From: UBA1941 sp046329575 | GTDB lineage: Bacteria; Bacteroidota; Bacteroidia; Chitinophagales; LD1 | Assembly: GCA_046329575.1 (NCBI GenBank) | Contig: JAXLUJ010000003.1 | Location: forward strand, 295,118-359,117 | Direction of reading: 5' to 3' | Length of the DNA: 64,000 bases | Shown: piece after piece, positions 35,771 through 44,464 of the stretch | Numbering within the stretch: the stretch's first letter is position 1 | Layout of the letters: every line of letters begins with the position of its first letter | Made by a program: the position numbers and the translations under genes | Notes under the pieces: model-generated | Database searches by the model: none | Told to the model about the DNA's origin: nothing | What the model saw: the letters and a program-made list of their open reading frames with translations, nothing else

Positions 35771-36940
35771 CTACTTCCAGGGATCGAGTACTACTTTCAC
35801 GCAGCCATCCGTTCTTTTGCTGAAAATATCGTAAGCCTGGGCAACTTCGTTCAACGATAAGCGATGCGTAATGATATCGTCAAGCACCACCTTGCCATCC
35901 TGAACGTATTGCAACAACTTATCGATATATTTTTGTGCCGGTGCCTGTCCGCCTTTTAGCGTAATGCCTTTATCAAAAAACTTACCGATCGGAAAGTTAT
36001 CATAGCTTACGCCGTACACTCCCAAAACAGAAACAAATCCTCCACGGCGAACCGCACTCATACATGTTTCAAGCACTTTAACCGAACCCACTTCCACATT
36101 AAAAACGGCCTTAGTGCGCTCCAGTAAATTGCGGTCGGGCTCAAAACCCACACAATCAATGCACAGGTCAGCTCCACGGCCATTGGTCATATCGCGGATC
36201 TCGGCCACTACGTCTTCTGCTTTTTCCTTCCACAAGATGGTTTCACAGCCTGTACTCATTTTTGCTTTATCCAACCGGTATTGTAGCGTATCAATCACAA
36301 TCACTTTTCCGGCATTACGAAGCATAGCACTTTTGGCCGCCATCAACCCCACCGGCCCCGAACCAAATATGGCAACGGTTTCACCACCTTGAAGATTCGC
36401 CCAATCTACACCGGTATATCCGGTAGGGAAAATATCGGTAAGAAATAGAACTTGTTCATCGGTGAGATGGTCGGGCACTTTTCTCGGGCCTACATCAGCA
36501 TAAGGCACCCGCACATATTGCGCTTGTCCGCCATCATAACCGCCATAAAGATCGGTATATCCAAAAAGAGCGCCGCCTTTTTGTGTGAGCAAACCACCTT
36601 CGGGTCCGTAATGTTCGGGGTTGCTATTCTCGCAATGCCCCGGCAAATCGTGCTGACAAAAAAAGCATCCGCCACAGGCGATGGGAAAAGGCACTACTAC
36701 GCGGTCGCCTCTCCGCAAATTTTTTACGCCCGAGCCTACTTCTTCCACAATGCCCATAAATTCGTGGCCCATTACCATAGGCCGCGGCTGCGGAAACCCT
36801 CCCGAATACATATGGAGATCGGAACCGCATATAGCTGTTGCCGTTACTTTCAGAATCACATCTTCAGGTGATTTTAAAATGGGGTCGTCAACCCGATCGC
36901 AGGTGATTTGGTGTGGCCCGTGTATTACTGCTGCTTTCAT
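35771..36940 (-). CDS. Zinc-dependent alcohol dehydrogenase, formaldehyde-dehydrogenase-like
   Basis: 389-residue medium-chain dehydrogenase. The catalytic zinc site is TAICGSDLHMYSG with GHEFMGIVEEVG. The structural zinc cysteines are in CGGCFFCQHDLPGHC. The NAD motif is VAIFGSGPVGLMAAK. The longer insert and the pattern VPYADVGPRKVP match the glutathione-independent formaldehyde dehydrogenase-like group. It follows an SDR gene 20 bp upstream on the same strand, so they probably form a small operon for aldehyde or alcohol handling. Confidence 0.9.
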   Translation of the reverse strand: MKAAVIHGPHQITCDRVDDPILKSPEDVILKVTATAICGSDLHMYSGGFPQPRPMVMGHEFMGIVEEVGSGVKNLRRGDRVVVPFPIACGGCFFCQHDLPGHCENSNPEHYGPEGGLLTQKGGALFGYTDLYGGYDGGQAQYVRVPYADVGPRKVPDHLTDEQVLFLTDIFPTGYTGVDWANLQGGETVAIFGSGPVGLMAAKSAMLRNAGKVIVIDTLQYRLDKAKMSTGCETILWKEKAEDVVAEIRDMTNGRGADLCIDCVGFEPDRNLLERTKAVFNVEVGSVKVLETCMSAVRRGGFVSVLGVYGVSYDNFPIGKFFDKGITLKGGQAPAQKYIDKLLQYVQDGKVVLDDIITHRLSLNEVAQAYDIFSKRTDGCVKVVLDPWK

Positions 36941-36959
36941 TATTTCAAATTTTAGTGGT

Positions 36960-37778
36960 CTATTGATTACCGCGTTGAGGAATTTTGTTCTCTACCGGTT
37001 TTTGCTGTTCATACATTTGTGCCGCGGCCATGGCATCGGGCGTCATATTGCTCATCGCCACCTGCATTTTGTTTTTGAAACCTGAAACCACCATATCCTT
37101 ATCATTCATCAAGCCTTCATATCCATCGCGCGCCACTTCTTTGGGGTCGGCTAATTCGCCATCCTGAACTACTTTTGATTGCAACATGTTCGCCTTTCTG
37201 AAAAAATCAGTATTGGTTGCTCCGGGTAAAAGTGAAGTAACTGTTACATTCTTATCTTTTAATTCAATGCGAATGGCTTCAGTAAAAGAATGTACAAAGG
37301 CTTTGGTGCCATGATAAACCGATTGCAACGGCCCGGGAACTTTACCGGCAATAGAAGCTACGTTCAGAATTTTCCCGCCGCCCGCTGCCACCATTTCTTT
37401 CGAAAATAATTTGGTGAGCACCACCAAACTGGCAATGTTGAGTTGAATAATTTCCAGTTCGCGGCGCATATCGGTGTACAAAAATTCGCCGTAAAGGCCT
37501 TGGCCGGCATCGTTCACCAGAATTTCTACTTGCAGCCCGCGCTGTTTCACTTCATTATAAAGTTCTTGTGCTGCCTCCGGAAGAAATAAATCCTTTGAAA
37601 TTTCCATAACCTCTACACCATACGCTTCGCGAATTGCTGTTGCGGCACGCAGGAGCGCTTCTTTCCCCCGCGCCACCAGAATCAAATGATAACCGTTTTG
37701 CGCAAACTGTTCAGCCAATTCATATCCAATGCCACTGGTTCCGCCGGTAATCAGAACGTATTTATTTTTTGTTTCCAT
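36960..37778 (-). CDS. Short-chain dehydrogenase/reductase
   Basis: 272-residue classical SDR. The NAD(P) motif is VLITGGTSGIGYELA, the catalytic region is SVYHGTKAFVHSF, and the usual NNAG is NDAG here. The C-terminal extension with MNDKDMVVSGFKNKMQVAM is typical of DltE/YqjQ-like SDRs. It precedes the zinc dehydrogenase on one strand and is divergent from the Crp-family regulator. Confidence 0.88.
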   Translation of the reverse strand: METKNKYVLITGGTSGIGYELAEQFAQNGYHLILVARGKEALLRAATAIREAYGVEVMEISKDLFLPEAAQELYNEVKQRGLQVEILVNDAGQGLYGEFLYTDMRRELEIIQLNIASLVVLTKLFSKEMVAAGGGKILNVASIAGKVPGPLQSVYHGTKAFVHSFTEAIRIELKDKNVTVTSLLPGATNTDFFRKANMLQSKVVQDGELADPKEVARDGYEGLMNDKDMVVSGFKNKMQVAMSNMTPDAMAAAQMYEQQKPVENKIPQRGNQ

Positions 37779-37888
37779 ACTCAGTTATTTAGTGCTTAGA
37801 TTCAAAAAAATGACGCCTGCGATTTTCCACACGATTCGAGGAAGAAAGCGGTCAGTACAGGAATGTGGGCAATTGCTACCTTCACAAA

Positions 37889-38503
37889 ATGGAACACATC
37901 GAAACCGCCTTCAGCATCTCCTCGCAACTCCGGGAAAAATTGCGGAACATGGGCTTCAGCAAAACTTTTGCCGATGGTGAAATTATACTGAACCACAATG
38001 CTTATATCAAAGCCATTCCGTTGGTTACCCGCGGTGCGGTGCGTGTAATGCGCACCGAAGAGGAACGCGAAATTCTGCTCTATTATATTCAGCCCGGCGA
38101 AAGTTGCATTATGTCGTTCTTAGGTGGCATCCATAACGATACCAGCAAAGTAAAAGCGGTTGCTGATGATGAAACAGAAGTGCTCTTCATTCCTATTCAT
38201 GAAGTTTCAAACCTGATGAAAGACAATCCGGAGTGGCTGGATTATATTTTCTGGCAATACCATAAACGCTTTGAAGAATTGTTAGACGTAGTAAATGCCA
38301 TTGCTTTCAAAAAGTTAGATGAGCGGCTTCTTGATTTTATAAAGAAGAAATGTGCTTTGAGCGGCCAATCGGCAATCAGTATTACACACGAACAATTAGC
38401 GCAGGAAATGGGCACCGCTCGGGTAGTAGTTTCCCGTTTGTTGAAACAAATGGAAGAATCGGGATTGGTTCAGTTGGGCCGGAATAAAATTTCCCTTCTG
38501 TAA
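37889..38503 (+). CDS. Crp/Fnr-family transcription regulator
   Basis: 204 residues. The cyclic-nucleotide-binding-like beta-roll covers about 20-130 (EEREILLYYIQPGESCIMSF) and a C-terminal winged helix has ITHEQLAQEMGTARVVVSRL. It lacks an Fnr-type N-terminal Cys cluster, so an iron-sulfur sensor is unlikely. Start at 37889 (MEHIETAF) is preferred over 37865. It heads a run of five co-directional sulfur/redox genes, which it probably controls. Confidence 0.88.
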   Translation: MEHIETAFSISSQLREKLRNMGFSKTFADGEIILNHNAYIKAIPLVTRGAVRVMRTEEEREILLYYIQPGESCIMSFLGGIHNDTSKVKAVADDETEVLFIPIHEVSNLMKDNPEWLDYIFWQYHKRFEELLDVVNAIAFKKLDERLLDFIKKKCALSGQSAISITHEQLAQEMGTARVVVSRLLKQMEESGLVQLGRNKISLL

Positions 38504-38561
38504 CAAAAGTTGCCATTCCGCAAGCGCGGACGAATCAATTTTGTGGTCTAAATAATTCACT

Positions 38562-38768
38562 ATGGAAAAAAATATGGGAACTTTAGACCGCGCAGCACGC
38601 ATTTTGGTGGCAGTGGTAATTGCAGTGTTGTATTTCACACATCAGATCTCCGGCGGTATTGCTATCGGATTATTGGTTTTGGCCGGCATTTTTCTGGCTA
38701 CCAGCTTTGTTAGCTTTTGTCCGCTTTACAAGCCTTTCGGTATTTCTACACGTGAAAAGAAAAAATAA
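38562..38768 (+). CDS. YgaP-like DUF2892 membrane protein
   Basis: 68 residues with two membrane segments (ILVAVVIAVLYF, AIGLLVLAGIFLATSF) and the FCPLYKPFGI motif with one Cys typical of DUF2892. In other bacteria this module is fused to rhodanese (YgaP), and here a separate rhodanese gene follows 10 bp later, so the two likely act together at the membrane. Confidence 0.82.
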   Translation: MEKNMGTLDRAARILVAVVIAVLYFTHQISGGIAIGLLVLAGIFLATSFVSFCPLYKPFGISTREKKK

Positions 38769-38778
38769 ATAAAGTGTT

Positions 38779-39069
38779 ATGTCAGCAGAATCAGCAATTA
38801 GAGAAAAGAAAGGAACAATCATTGATGTTCGCACACCAGAAGAATTTCGAGGTGGACATGTGGTAGGCTCGTTAAACATTCCTTTACAGGAAATTCCACA
38901 TCGTATGGCCGAGTTGCAAACGCTGCAACAACCATTCATACTTTGTTGTGCCTCGGGTAATAGAAGTGGTCAGGCGCATCGCTTTCTGGCACAAGAAGGA
39001 TATCAAACATTTAACGGTGGCCCGTGGATGGATGTAAACCGTATGGTAGTTTCAAATCAATTGATATGA
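38779..39069 (+). CDS. Single-domain rhodanese sulfurtransferase
   Basis: 96 residues. The fold motifs IIDVRTPEEFRGGHVVGSLN and the active loop CCASGNRSG (catalytic Cys57) are intact. It transfers sulfane sulfur to an acceptor thiol. Its stop overlaps the next rhodanese start (ATGA), so the two are coupled. Confidence 0.92.
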   Translation: MSAESAIREKKGTIIDVRTPEEFRGGHVVGSLNIPLQEIPHRMAELQTLQQPFILCCASGNRSGQAHRFLAQEGYQTFNGGPWMDVNRMVVSNQLI

Positions 39070-39389
39070 TCGAATCGTTGAAAAAAATGCTTGGTTTCGG
39101 ACCGGCAACCAATTACAAACAACTTATGGAAGAAGGCGCTGTGATCCTGGATGTTCGCACTAAGGCTGAATATTCGGGCGGTCACATCCGTGGTTCAGTA
39201 AATATTCCTCTCGACGCCTTGCGTAATAATTTGGGCAAGCTGAAAGATAAAGACCGTCCGGTAATTACTTGTTGTGCATCTGGCATGCGCAGTGCTGCAG
39301 CCAAAAGCGTATTGGAGGCCAACGGCTTCAATCAGGTATATAACGGCGGCGGCTGGAGTAGTTTGCAACGGAAACTTTCTTCAAACTAA
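39066..39389 (+). CDS. Second single-domain rhodanese sulfurtransferase
   Basis: 107 residues with VILDVRTKAEYSGGHIRGSV and the active loop CCASGMRSAA (catalytic Cys70). A hydrophobic N-terminus (MIESLKKMLGFG) differs from the first copy. The start is set by the ATGA overlap. The tandem arrangement suggests a sulfur relay. Confidence 0.92.
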   Translation: MIESLKKMLGFGPATNYKQLMEEGAVILDVRTKAEYSGGHIRGSVNIPLDALRNNLGKLKDKDRPVITCCASGMRSAAAKSVLEANGFNQVYNGGGWSSLQRKLSSN

Positions 39390-39427
39390 AATAAACGCAA
39401 GGCTATAACGACTTAACCAGAAATTTT

Positions 39428-39664
39428 ATGCTGGAACGTTTAACGAATGGTTGGAATCTTACAAGAGTTATTTATGTTTTAATTGGCGCGGCCCTGGCGT
39501 ACCAGTCGGCTGCCGAAAAACAGTGGTTCGGAATTTTTATCGGAGGATATTTTGCAGCCATGGGGTTGTTTGCATTTGGATGCGCGGGCGGCAATTGCTA
39601 TCCGATTTCACGCCACAAGGGCAACGAAACCGTTGGCGATATTACTTACGAAGAAGTGAAATAA
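39428..39664 (+). CDS. Small DUF2892-like membrane protein
   Basis: 78 residues with two membrane segments (VIYVLIGAALAYQ; IGGYFAAMGLFAFGCAGGNC) and two Cys in the CAGGNCYP loop. It lies in the rhodanese operon and resembles the DUF2892 group. It may present a thiol to the rhodaneses or thioredoxin (inference). Confidence 0.75.
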   Translation: MLERLTNGWNLTRVIYVLIGAALAYQSAAEKQWFGIFIGGYFAAMGLFAFGCAGGNCYPISRHKGNETVGDITYEEVK

Positions 39665-39665
39665 T

Positions 39666-39968
39666 ATGGCAACTACCTTTCAGGAATTGATACAAGGCAC
39701 AAAGCCAGTGCTGGCCGACTTTTCAGCCGAATGGTGCGGCCCGTGCAAAATGATGAAACCGATTCTGGACGATCTGAAACAGCGCATGGGCGATCAGGCT
39801 ACCATCATAAAAATTGATGTCGATAAAAATCCGCAAGCCGCTGCAGCATACCGCATTCAGGGCGTTCCCACGCTTATCATTTTCCAAAATGGAGAAGTAA
39901 AATGGCGCCAGTCGGGCGTTGTTCAGGCGGCGCAACTGGAGCAGTTGCTCCGGCAATATCAAAGTTAA
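39666..39968 (+). CDS. Thioredoxin
   Basis: 100 residues with the active site WCGPCK (Cys24, Cys27), the cis-Pro in GVPTLIIF and no signal peptide, so it is cytoplasmic. It starts 1 bp after the preceding stop and closes the Crp-rhodanese operon, where it could reduce persulfides. Its stop overlaps the end of the convergent DUF885 gene by 4 bases. Confidence 0.95.
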   Translation: MATTFQELIQGTKPVLADFSAEWCGPCKMMKPILDDLKQRMGDQATIIKIDVDKNPQAAAAYRIQGVPTLIIFQNGEVKWRQSGVVQAAQLEQLLRQYQS

Positions 39969-41302
39969 AATGTGGAAGCCTCATAAGCTTCCTCAAAGTT
40001 CTTTTCGATTACCCATAAGGGCCGCATACCGAAACTCAGATAGGTTCGGTGAAAACGAACTAAGTCAAATGTTTTGCCATAACGGGCTTCCATTTTTGAA
40101 CGAAGCTTCGCAATAAAATCGGCCCCTGCTTTGTAGGTAATTGCCTGCGCCGCCCAATTGGTAACGCGGTTAATTTCTCTGGCGCAAATGTTGTTTTGAT
40201 TGGGTAGAGTGCTTTCCCAAAACTCCTGCGCTTGTGCTTTAGTCCAGCCTTTATTATGAATGCCTTCATCTAATTGCAAACGCGCCGAACGCACCAAATC
40301 CCATTCCCATTTCCCATAGTAACTATTCGCATCGCGGTACAAACCCAATGCACTTCCATAATATTCTACATAACAACCCCAGCCTTCAAAATTTCCCGGA
40401 TATAAAAACAACTGCTGCAGTTCATCCGGCTTCTTTTTACTTCGGTAGGTAAATTGCAAATGATGACCCGGAATCGCCTCATGCAGATAGAGCCATTCTA
40501 CAGCGCGCCGATTGAAATTCCGATTTGAAAAATTGTATTGAAAAACACTTTTGCCTAAACTGTTCTCCGATTTATTGATATACATTCCGGGAGGTGTGGC
40601 AGCCGTAGCGCCCGGCCACTCTATTGGGTAAACGGGAGGAATAGCAATGGTTCCCACAAACTTTTTTAAATGGCTGCGTACGGTGCTGTCAGTTCGTTCA
40701 AACAAATATTGCAGTTCATTTTCATCAGAAATAAGAAATGCAGAATCATTCAAAAACGTTTTAAAAGCATCAGGTGAAAGCCCCGAACGTTCCTGTATTT
40801 TCAACAGCTCGCCATTCACCCTTGTCACCTCTTTGTTTCCGAGATCAGCAATTTGAGCCGGAAGCAGATACAAACCCGTGTAACGCTGTATAAAAAGGTG
40901 ATACCATTCTTCATGGCGGGGTAATTCGTATAGCGAATATTGCGGCAATTTCGAGCCGTTTTCTTTCCAGTAACTTTCCAGCACCACCCGCTTCAGGTTG
41001 AAGTCGATTTCGTAACTCAAATGGTCGAAAAGGATTCGATCTTTCAAATTCAGTTTGTTTCGATCTACACCTTGCAGTTGTTGGCGAAAGGTGAGAAAGA
41101 AAAGGTGTTGTTTTTCTAAAGAATCTGCTGAAGGAATTTTTCGGAAATATTCGTGGAAATCGTAGGCGAAAAGCGGAATCTGTAACTGCCGATAGCCATC
41201 AGCAAATTTTTTTACGATCTGCTGCATATTCAAACTTTTGGCGGAAGCCGCATTGGCAGGCCACAACCATATGAGGAAAAGTAGAAAGGCAATTCGGTTC
41301 AA
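39965..41302 (-). CDS. Secreted DUF885 metalloprotease-like protein
   Basis: 445 residues. The signal peptide is IAFLLFLIWLWPANAASA. The zincin-like motif HEAIPGHHLQF (HExxxHH variant typical of DUF885) is followed by the downstream Glu in NFEGWGCYVEYYG. DUF885 proteins are usually 550-600 residues, so this is a short form. It is probably a periplasmic or outer-membrane peptidase of unknown substrate. Confidence 0.88.
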   Translation of the reverse strand: MNRIAFLLFLIWLWPANAASAKSLNMQQIVKKFADGYRQLQIPLFAYDFHEYFRKIPSADSLEKQHLFFLTFRQQLQGVDRNKLNLKDRILFDHLSYEIDFNLKRVVLESYWKENGSKLPQYSLYELPRHEEWYHLFIQRYTGLYLLPAQIADLGNKEVTRVNGELLKIQERSGLSPDAFKTFLNDSAFLISDENELQYLFERTDSTVRSHLKKFVGTIAIPPVYPIEWPGATAATPPGMYINKSENSLGKSVFQYNFSNRNFNRRAVEWLYLHEAIPGHHLQFTYRSKKKPDELQQLFLYPGNFEGWGCYVEYYGSALGLYRDANSYYGKWEWDLVRSARLQLDEGIHNKGWTKAQAQEFWESTLPNQNNICAREINRVTNWAAQAITYKAGADFIAKLRSKMEARYGKTFDLVRFHRTYLSFGMRPLWVIEKNFEEAYEASTF

Positions 41303-41387
41303 CAGATTCTTTTTATTAAAGCTAAAAATGAAAAGTCATTTTGATGCTAAAATTTACCGGTTCATATTTATCAAGTTTCTCAGCAAC

Positions 41388-41693
41388 ATGTTAAACGTAG
41401 AAAGTGTAAAAACTGAGTTGCGCTCGTTACGTCCTGAGATCATGGAGCGATTTGGTGTTTCGAAAATTGGCCTGTATGGATCGATAACCCGAAATGACTT
41501 TTGCGATTCGATTGACATAGACATCATTGTTAGTTTTAACAGACCAGTTGGAATCGAGTTTATTGATCTGGCGGAATTTCTGGAAAAAAAATTGGCGCAT
41601 AAGATTGATCTCGTTTCTTTTAACGCCATGAATGCGCTTTTTTATTCCCGAATTGAAAACGAAATTATTTATGTCAATCCTCAAACCACTTAA
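41388..41693 (+). CDS. Minimal nucleotidyltransferase (MNT-like), orphan
   Basis: 101 residues. The polymerase-beta-type motif GLYGSITRNDFCDSIDIDII carries GS and DxD. Such minimal nucleotidyltransferases usually pair with a HEPN gene as a type VII toxin-antitoxin, but the next gene is on the other strand and is an AraC regulator. The ATG at 41388 fits the family length. It is AT-richer than its neighbours. Either it is an orphan antitoxin or it works alone. Confidence 0.8.
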   Translation: MLNVESVKTELRSLRPEIMERFGVSKIGLYGSITRNDFCDSIDIDIIVSFNRPVGIEFIDLAEFLEKKLAHKIDLVSFNAMNALFYSRIENEIIYVNPQTT

Positions 41694-41702
41694 CCTCCCC
41701 AA

Positions 41703-42578
41703 TTACTTTTTATCGTTCAGCCACGCGCCGCGAGGCAGGTAATGCCCGCTAAATCGATTGTTGGCGCCGGTTTCCAGTATGGTGTTCATGCTGGAATTGC
41801 AGGAAAAGAAATCTTTTGGCGATTTGCCGGTATAACGCTTAAAGTCTTTAATCATGTGGCTTTGATCGAAATACCCGGCCATATAGCCCACCTCGGTGAG
41901 CGTTCTCTCCAGATTCTTTTTCTGAAGTATCACCGCATGGTTGAAACGCCAAATATTAGCCAGTTCTTTTGGGGTGATGCCTACATACATTTTGAATTTG
42001 CTTTCCAATGTACTTTTGCTTACACCCAGTTTGTTGTAAATCGTTTCAATACGAATGTTGCCGCGGTTGATCAGTATTTCAGAAACAGCGGCCCGCACTA
42101 CCGGATCGATATAACCGTTGAGCGCTACCTTTTTATTCAGGAAGTTTTCAATCACCTCAATGCGCGATTCCAGCGTATGGGCATCAAATACCCGCGACTC
42201 CAGTTCCGTACCCCAGTTTTTCATCACCTCCTGCAGGGTCAAACTTTCTTCCGTCAACTCATTCATTGGAATTCCCAGCATTGGGAACAGCCCAAAGGGT
42301 TTAAAGCGAATGCTCAGCAAATTATTATTGCGGCCGGGAGTAATTATTTTTCCATGAGTGCTTTGGCCTACCAAAGCGGCCGTCTTCACAGTAAATGAAG
42401 CCGTTCGCTGTTCGCTCATATTCTCGCGGGTATAGCTATCGCCCAATGAAAATACCAGATCAATAGTGCCATCCGGAAAAGAAATCTCCTGTTTGGTACA
42501 GTGATTTACGTTCTGGATAGTCCAGTAGCATTCAACAAAATGCTCTAAATGACCTGATGGAACGATCTCGCGATACAT
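41703..42578 (-). CDS. AraC-family regulator with DUF6597-type N-domain
   Basis: 291 residues. The N-terminal half (FPDGTIDLVFSLGDSY; ISFPDG) is the DUF6597/cupin-like sensor of this family. The C-terminal half is the double HTH (IETIYNKLGVSKSTLESKF; LTEVGYMAGYFDQSHMIKDF with FKRYTGKSPKDF). The target is unknown. It is convergent with the nucleotidyltransferase and divergent from porQ. Confidence 0.88.
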   Translation of the reverse strand: MYREIVPSGHLEHFVECYWTIQNVNHCTKQEISFPDGTIDLVFSLGDSYTRENMSEQRTASFTVKTAALVGQSTHGKIITPGRNNNLLSIRFKPFGLFPMLGIPMNELTEESLTLQEVMKNWGTELESRVFDAHTLESRIEVIENFLNKKVALNGYIDPVVRAAVSEILINRGNIRIETIYNKLGVSKSTLESKFKMYVGITPKELANIWRFNHAVILQKKNLERTLTEVGYMAGYFDQSHMIKDFKRYTGKSPKDFFSCNSSMNTILETGANNRFSGHYLPRGAWLNDKK

Positions 42579-42707
42579 GTTTACGAAGAAAAACCAAAAC
42601 CACTGAAATAAATTGTAAAAAAGACGAGGGCCGGGTTTGTGCTTGATTTGCGTTTCGCCATTCGGTGCAATAAATTATTTTCATTGCCGTTAAAGGCGGA
42701 AATTCCG

Positions 42708-43763
42708 GTGAAAAAATACCTTGTTTTATTGGTTTTTGGATGTGTTGCCACTATGGCTACAGCGCAGGTGGGCGGCACAACGGTGTACAATTTTCTGAGT
42801 TGGGCGCCCGGTGCCCGCATTTCTGCCTTAGGTGAAACCAATATCTCCATCGTAGATTACGACCCTACTTTACAGTTGGCCAATCCGGCTGCCCTCAATC
42901 CGCTGATGCACCGCCAGATACAATTCAGCACCTCTGTCGATCCGGGAGGCGTGAATCACGGCAATCTGGGCTATGTTCACGATTTCGGAAAACGAGGCAC
43001 TTACGGCATCGGCCTGCAGTATATCACCTATGGAAAAATCCCCGAAACCGACGAATCGGGCTACGAATCTGGTGGAAAAATTCCGGCCAACGAGATCAAT
43101 ATTTACGGCGGCGGCAGCTATCGTTTCGGCAAAATATTTTCGGTAGGCGCCAATTTGAAGGTGCTCTATTCGGCTCTGGGCATTTACCGTTCATTCGGCA
43201 TGGCGGCCGATTTGGGCGCTACCGTAAATGATACGGCGCATCGAATAGTTGCCAGCATTGTGGCTAAAAACATCGGCGGCGAATTGATGCCTTATACCAA
43301 AGGGAAACGCCAGGCCATACCATTTAACCTGCAAGCAGGCTTTAGCGTGGGCTTTAAAGGGTTTCCGGTGCGCTTTCACCTCACCTTCCACGATTTGCAA
43401 CGCTGGAACCTGCGCTACGACAATCCGGCCGACCGCGAAACCAACACCTTACTTGGCGATACTACCACTTCTACCAAAAGCAATAATCACTTTGCTGATG
43501 AGTTTTTCCGGCACTTTATTTTTGGTGCTGAAATCAGCATTAAAAAAGTGGTGTTTCTCGATTTCAGCTACAATCACCAAAAACGCATGGAATATGTGCA
43601 AACTACCCGCCGCAGCATTGCCGGTTTCAGCGCCGGAATTGGCGTACACGTTAAGCAGTTTTCAGTGGCCCTGGCGTTAATGCCCATGCCGCTGAAGCAA
43701 ACTCAGGCCCATTTCACATTGGCAGTGAATACCGGTGGTTTTGTGAAAAAGGGTAAGAAGTAA
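42708..43763 (+). CDS. porQ: Type IX secretion system protein PorQ
   Basis: 351 residues with a signal peptide (KKYLVLLVFGCVATMATAQ) and an outer-membrane barrel. The opening YNFLSWAPGARISALGE and the pattern DYDPTLQLANPAALNP are diagnostic of PorQ, a barrel in the PorU-PorV-PorZ-PorQ attachment complex of T9SS. A GTG start at 42708 is chosen because it puts the signal peptide at the N-terminus, and a longer frame from 42639 would prepend a charged segment. It agrees with the T9SS cargo protein at 23466. Confidence 0.85.
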   Translation: MKKYLVLLVFGCVATMATAQVGGTTVYNFLSWAPGARISALGETNISIVDYDPTLQLANPAALNPLMHRQIQFSTSVDPGGVNHGNLGYVHDFGKRGTYGIGLQYITYGKIPETDESGYESGGKIPANEINIYGGGSYRFGKIFSVGANLKVLYSALGIYRSFGMAADLGATVNDTAHRIVASIVAKNIGGELMPYTKGKRQAIPFNLQAGFSVGFKGFPVRFHLTFHDLQRWNLRYDNPADRETNTLLGDTTTSTKSNNHFADEFFRHFIFGAEISIKKVVFLDFSYNHQKRMEYVQTTRRSIAGFSAGIGVHVKQFSVALALMPMPLKQTQAHFTLAVNTGGFVKKGKK

Positions 43764-44330
43764 TTACTTAGTGTAGTAGGCTTCAAGAATATCGTAAAAC
43801 TCTTGTCCGTACTTTCTTACAATAGGTTCTTTCAAAAAACGAAAAACCGGTACGCCCAGTTTTTTGCCATTCTTGCAGGCAGCCTTGCAAACATCCCAAC
43901 GCTCATAATTCAGCATTTGCATATTGGTTTTCTTTTGTGTGGAAACGCGAATCGGATATAAGTGACAGGAAATCGGTTTTTTAAAATCCACTTTCCCATC
44001 CCGAAACGCCTTTTCGATGCCGCAGATGGCAATGCCATTATCATAATTGATATAGGCGCAGCCTTTATTCTCAATCAAGGGCGTGTTGTATTTTTCAGGC
44101 TGATCGGTTTCTACCCAAAAACCTTGCGCCTCGATCGCAGCAATGCCTTCAGCCGTTAGATAAGGCTTTACGGTTTCGTACATATCTTCCAGAATCTGCA
44201 ACTCTCCCGCCTCCAGTGGAGCACCTACATCACCCGCTACACAGCATTCGCCCTTGCAGGCGCTAAGTTCACAAACAAACTTCTCGCGAAGAATGTCATC
44301 GCTTACGATTTTATCTTCTATTACAAGCAT
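43764..44330 (-). CDS. DUF3109-family cysteine-rich protein
   Basis: 188 residues with the Cys motif CELSACKGECCVAGDVGAPL at the start, CAYINYDNGIAICGI in the middle and PISCHLYPIRV. This is the DUF3109 pattern, related to YkgJ/zinc-or-iron-sulfur-binding proteins. The function is not known. It is common in Bacteroidota. Its stop is directly against the porQ stop. Confidence 0.88.
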   Translation of the reverse strand: MLVIEDKIVSDDILREKFVCELSACKGECCVAGDVGAPLEAGELQILEDMYETVKPYLTAEGIAAIEAQGFWVETDQPEKYNTPLIENKGCAYINYDNGIAICGIEKAFRDGKVDFKKPISCHLYPIRVSTQKKTNMQMLNYERWDVCKAACKNGKKLGVPVFRFLKEPIVRKYGQEFYDILEAYYTK

Positions 44331-44382
44331 CTGAAAATTCTAAGTTATAAATTGAAAGTTCTAATTTCTGTTTTACTCACCA

Positions 44383-44435
44383 CTTTCATCTCTCATCTCT
44401 CATCTCTCATCTCTCATCTTTCATCTCTCATCTCC
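44383..44435 (-). repeat. GAGAGATGA-type repeat
   Basis: CTCATCTCTCATCTTTC units, the reverse complement of the run at 7309-7375. It lies between the divergent DUF3109 and GumN genes, 30 bp before the latter's ATG. Confidence 0.75.
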
Positions 44436-44464
44436 CTCCGTTCTTCTTTTTCTATTTTCGAACT

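Noticed and set aside
41703..42578. The AraC gene as toxin partner of the nucleotidyltransferase
   Set aside because: It lies on the opposite strand, and its double HTH and sensor domain identify it as a transcription regulator.
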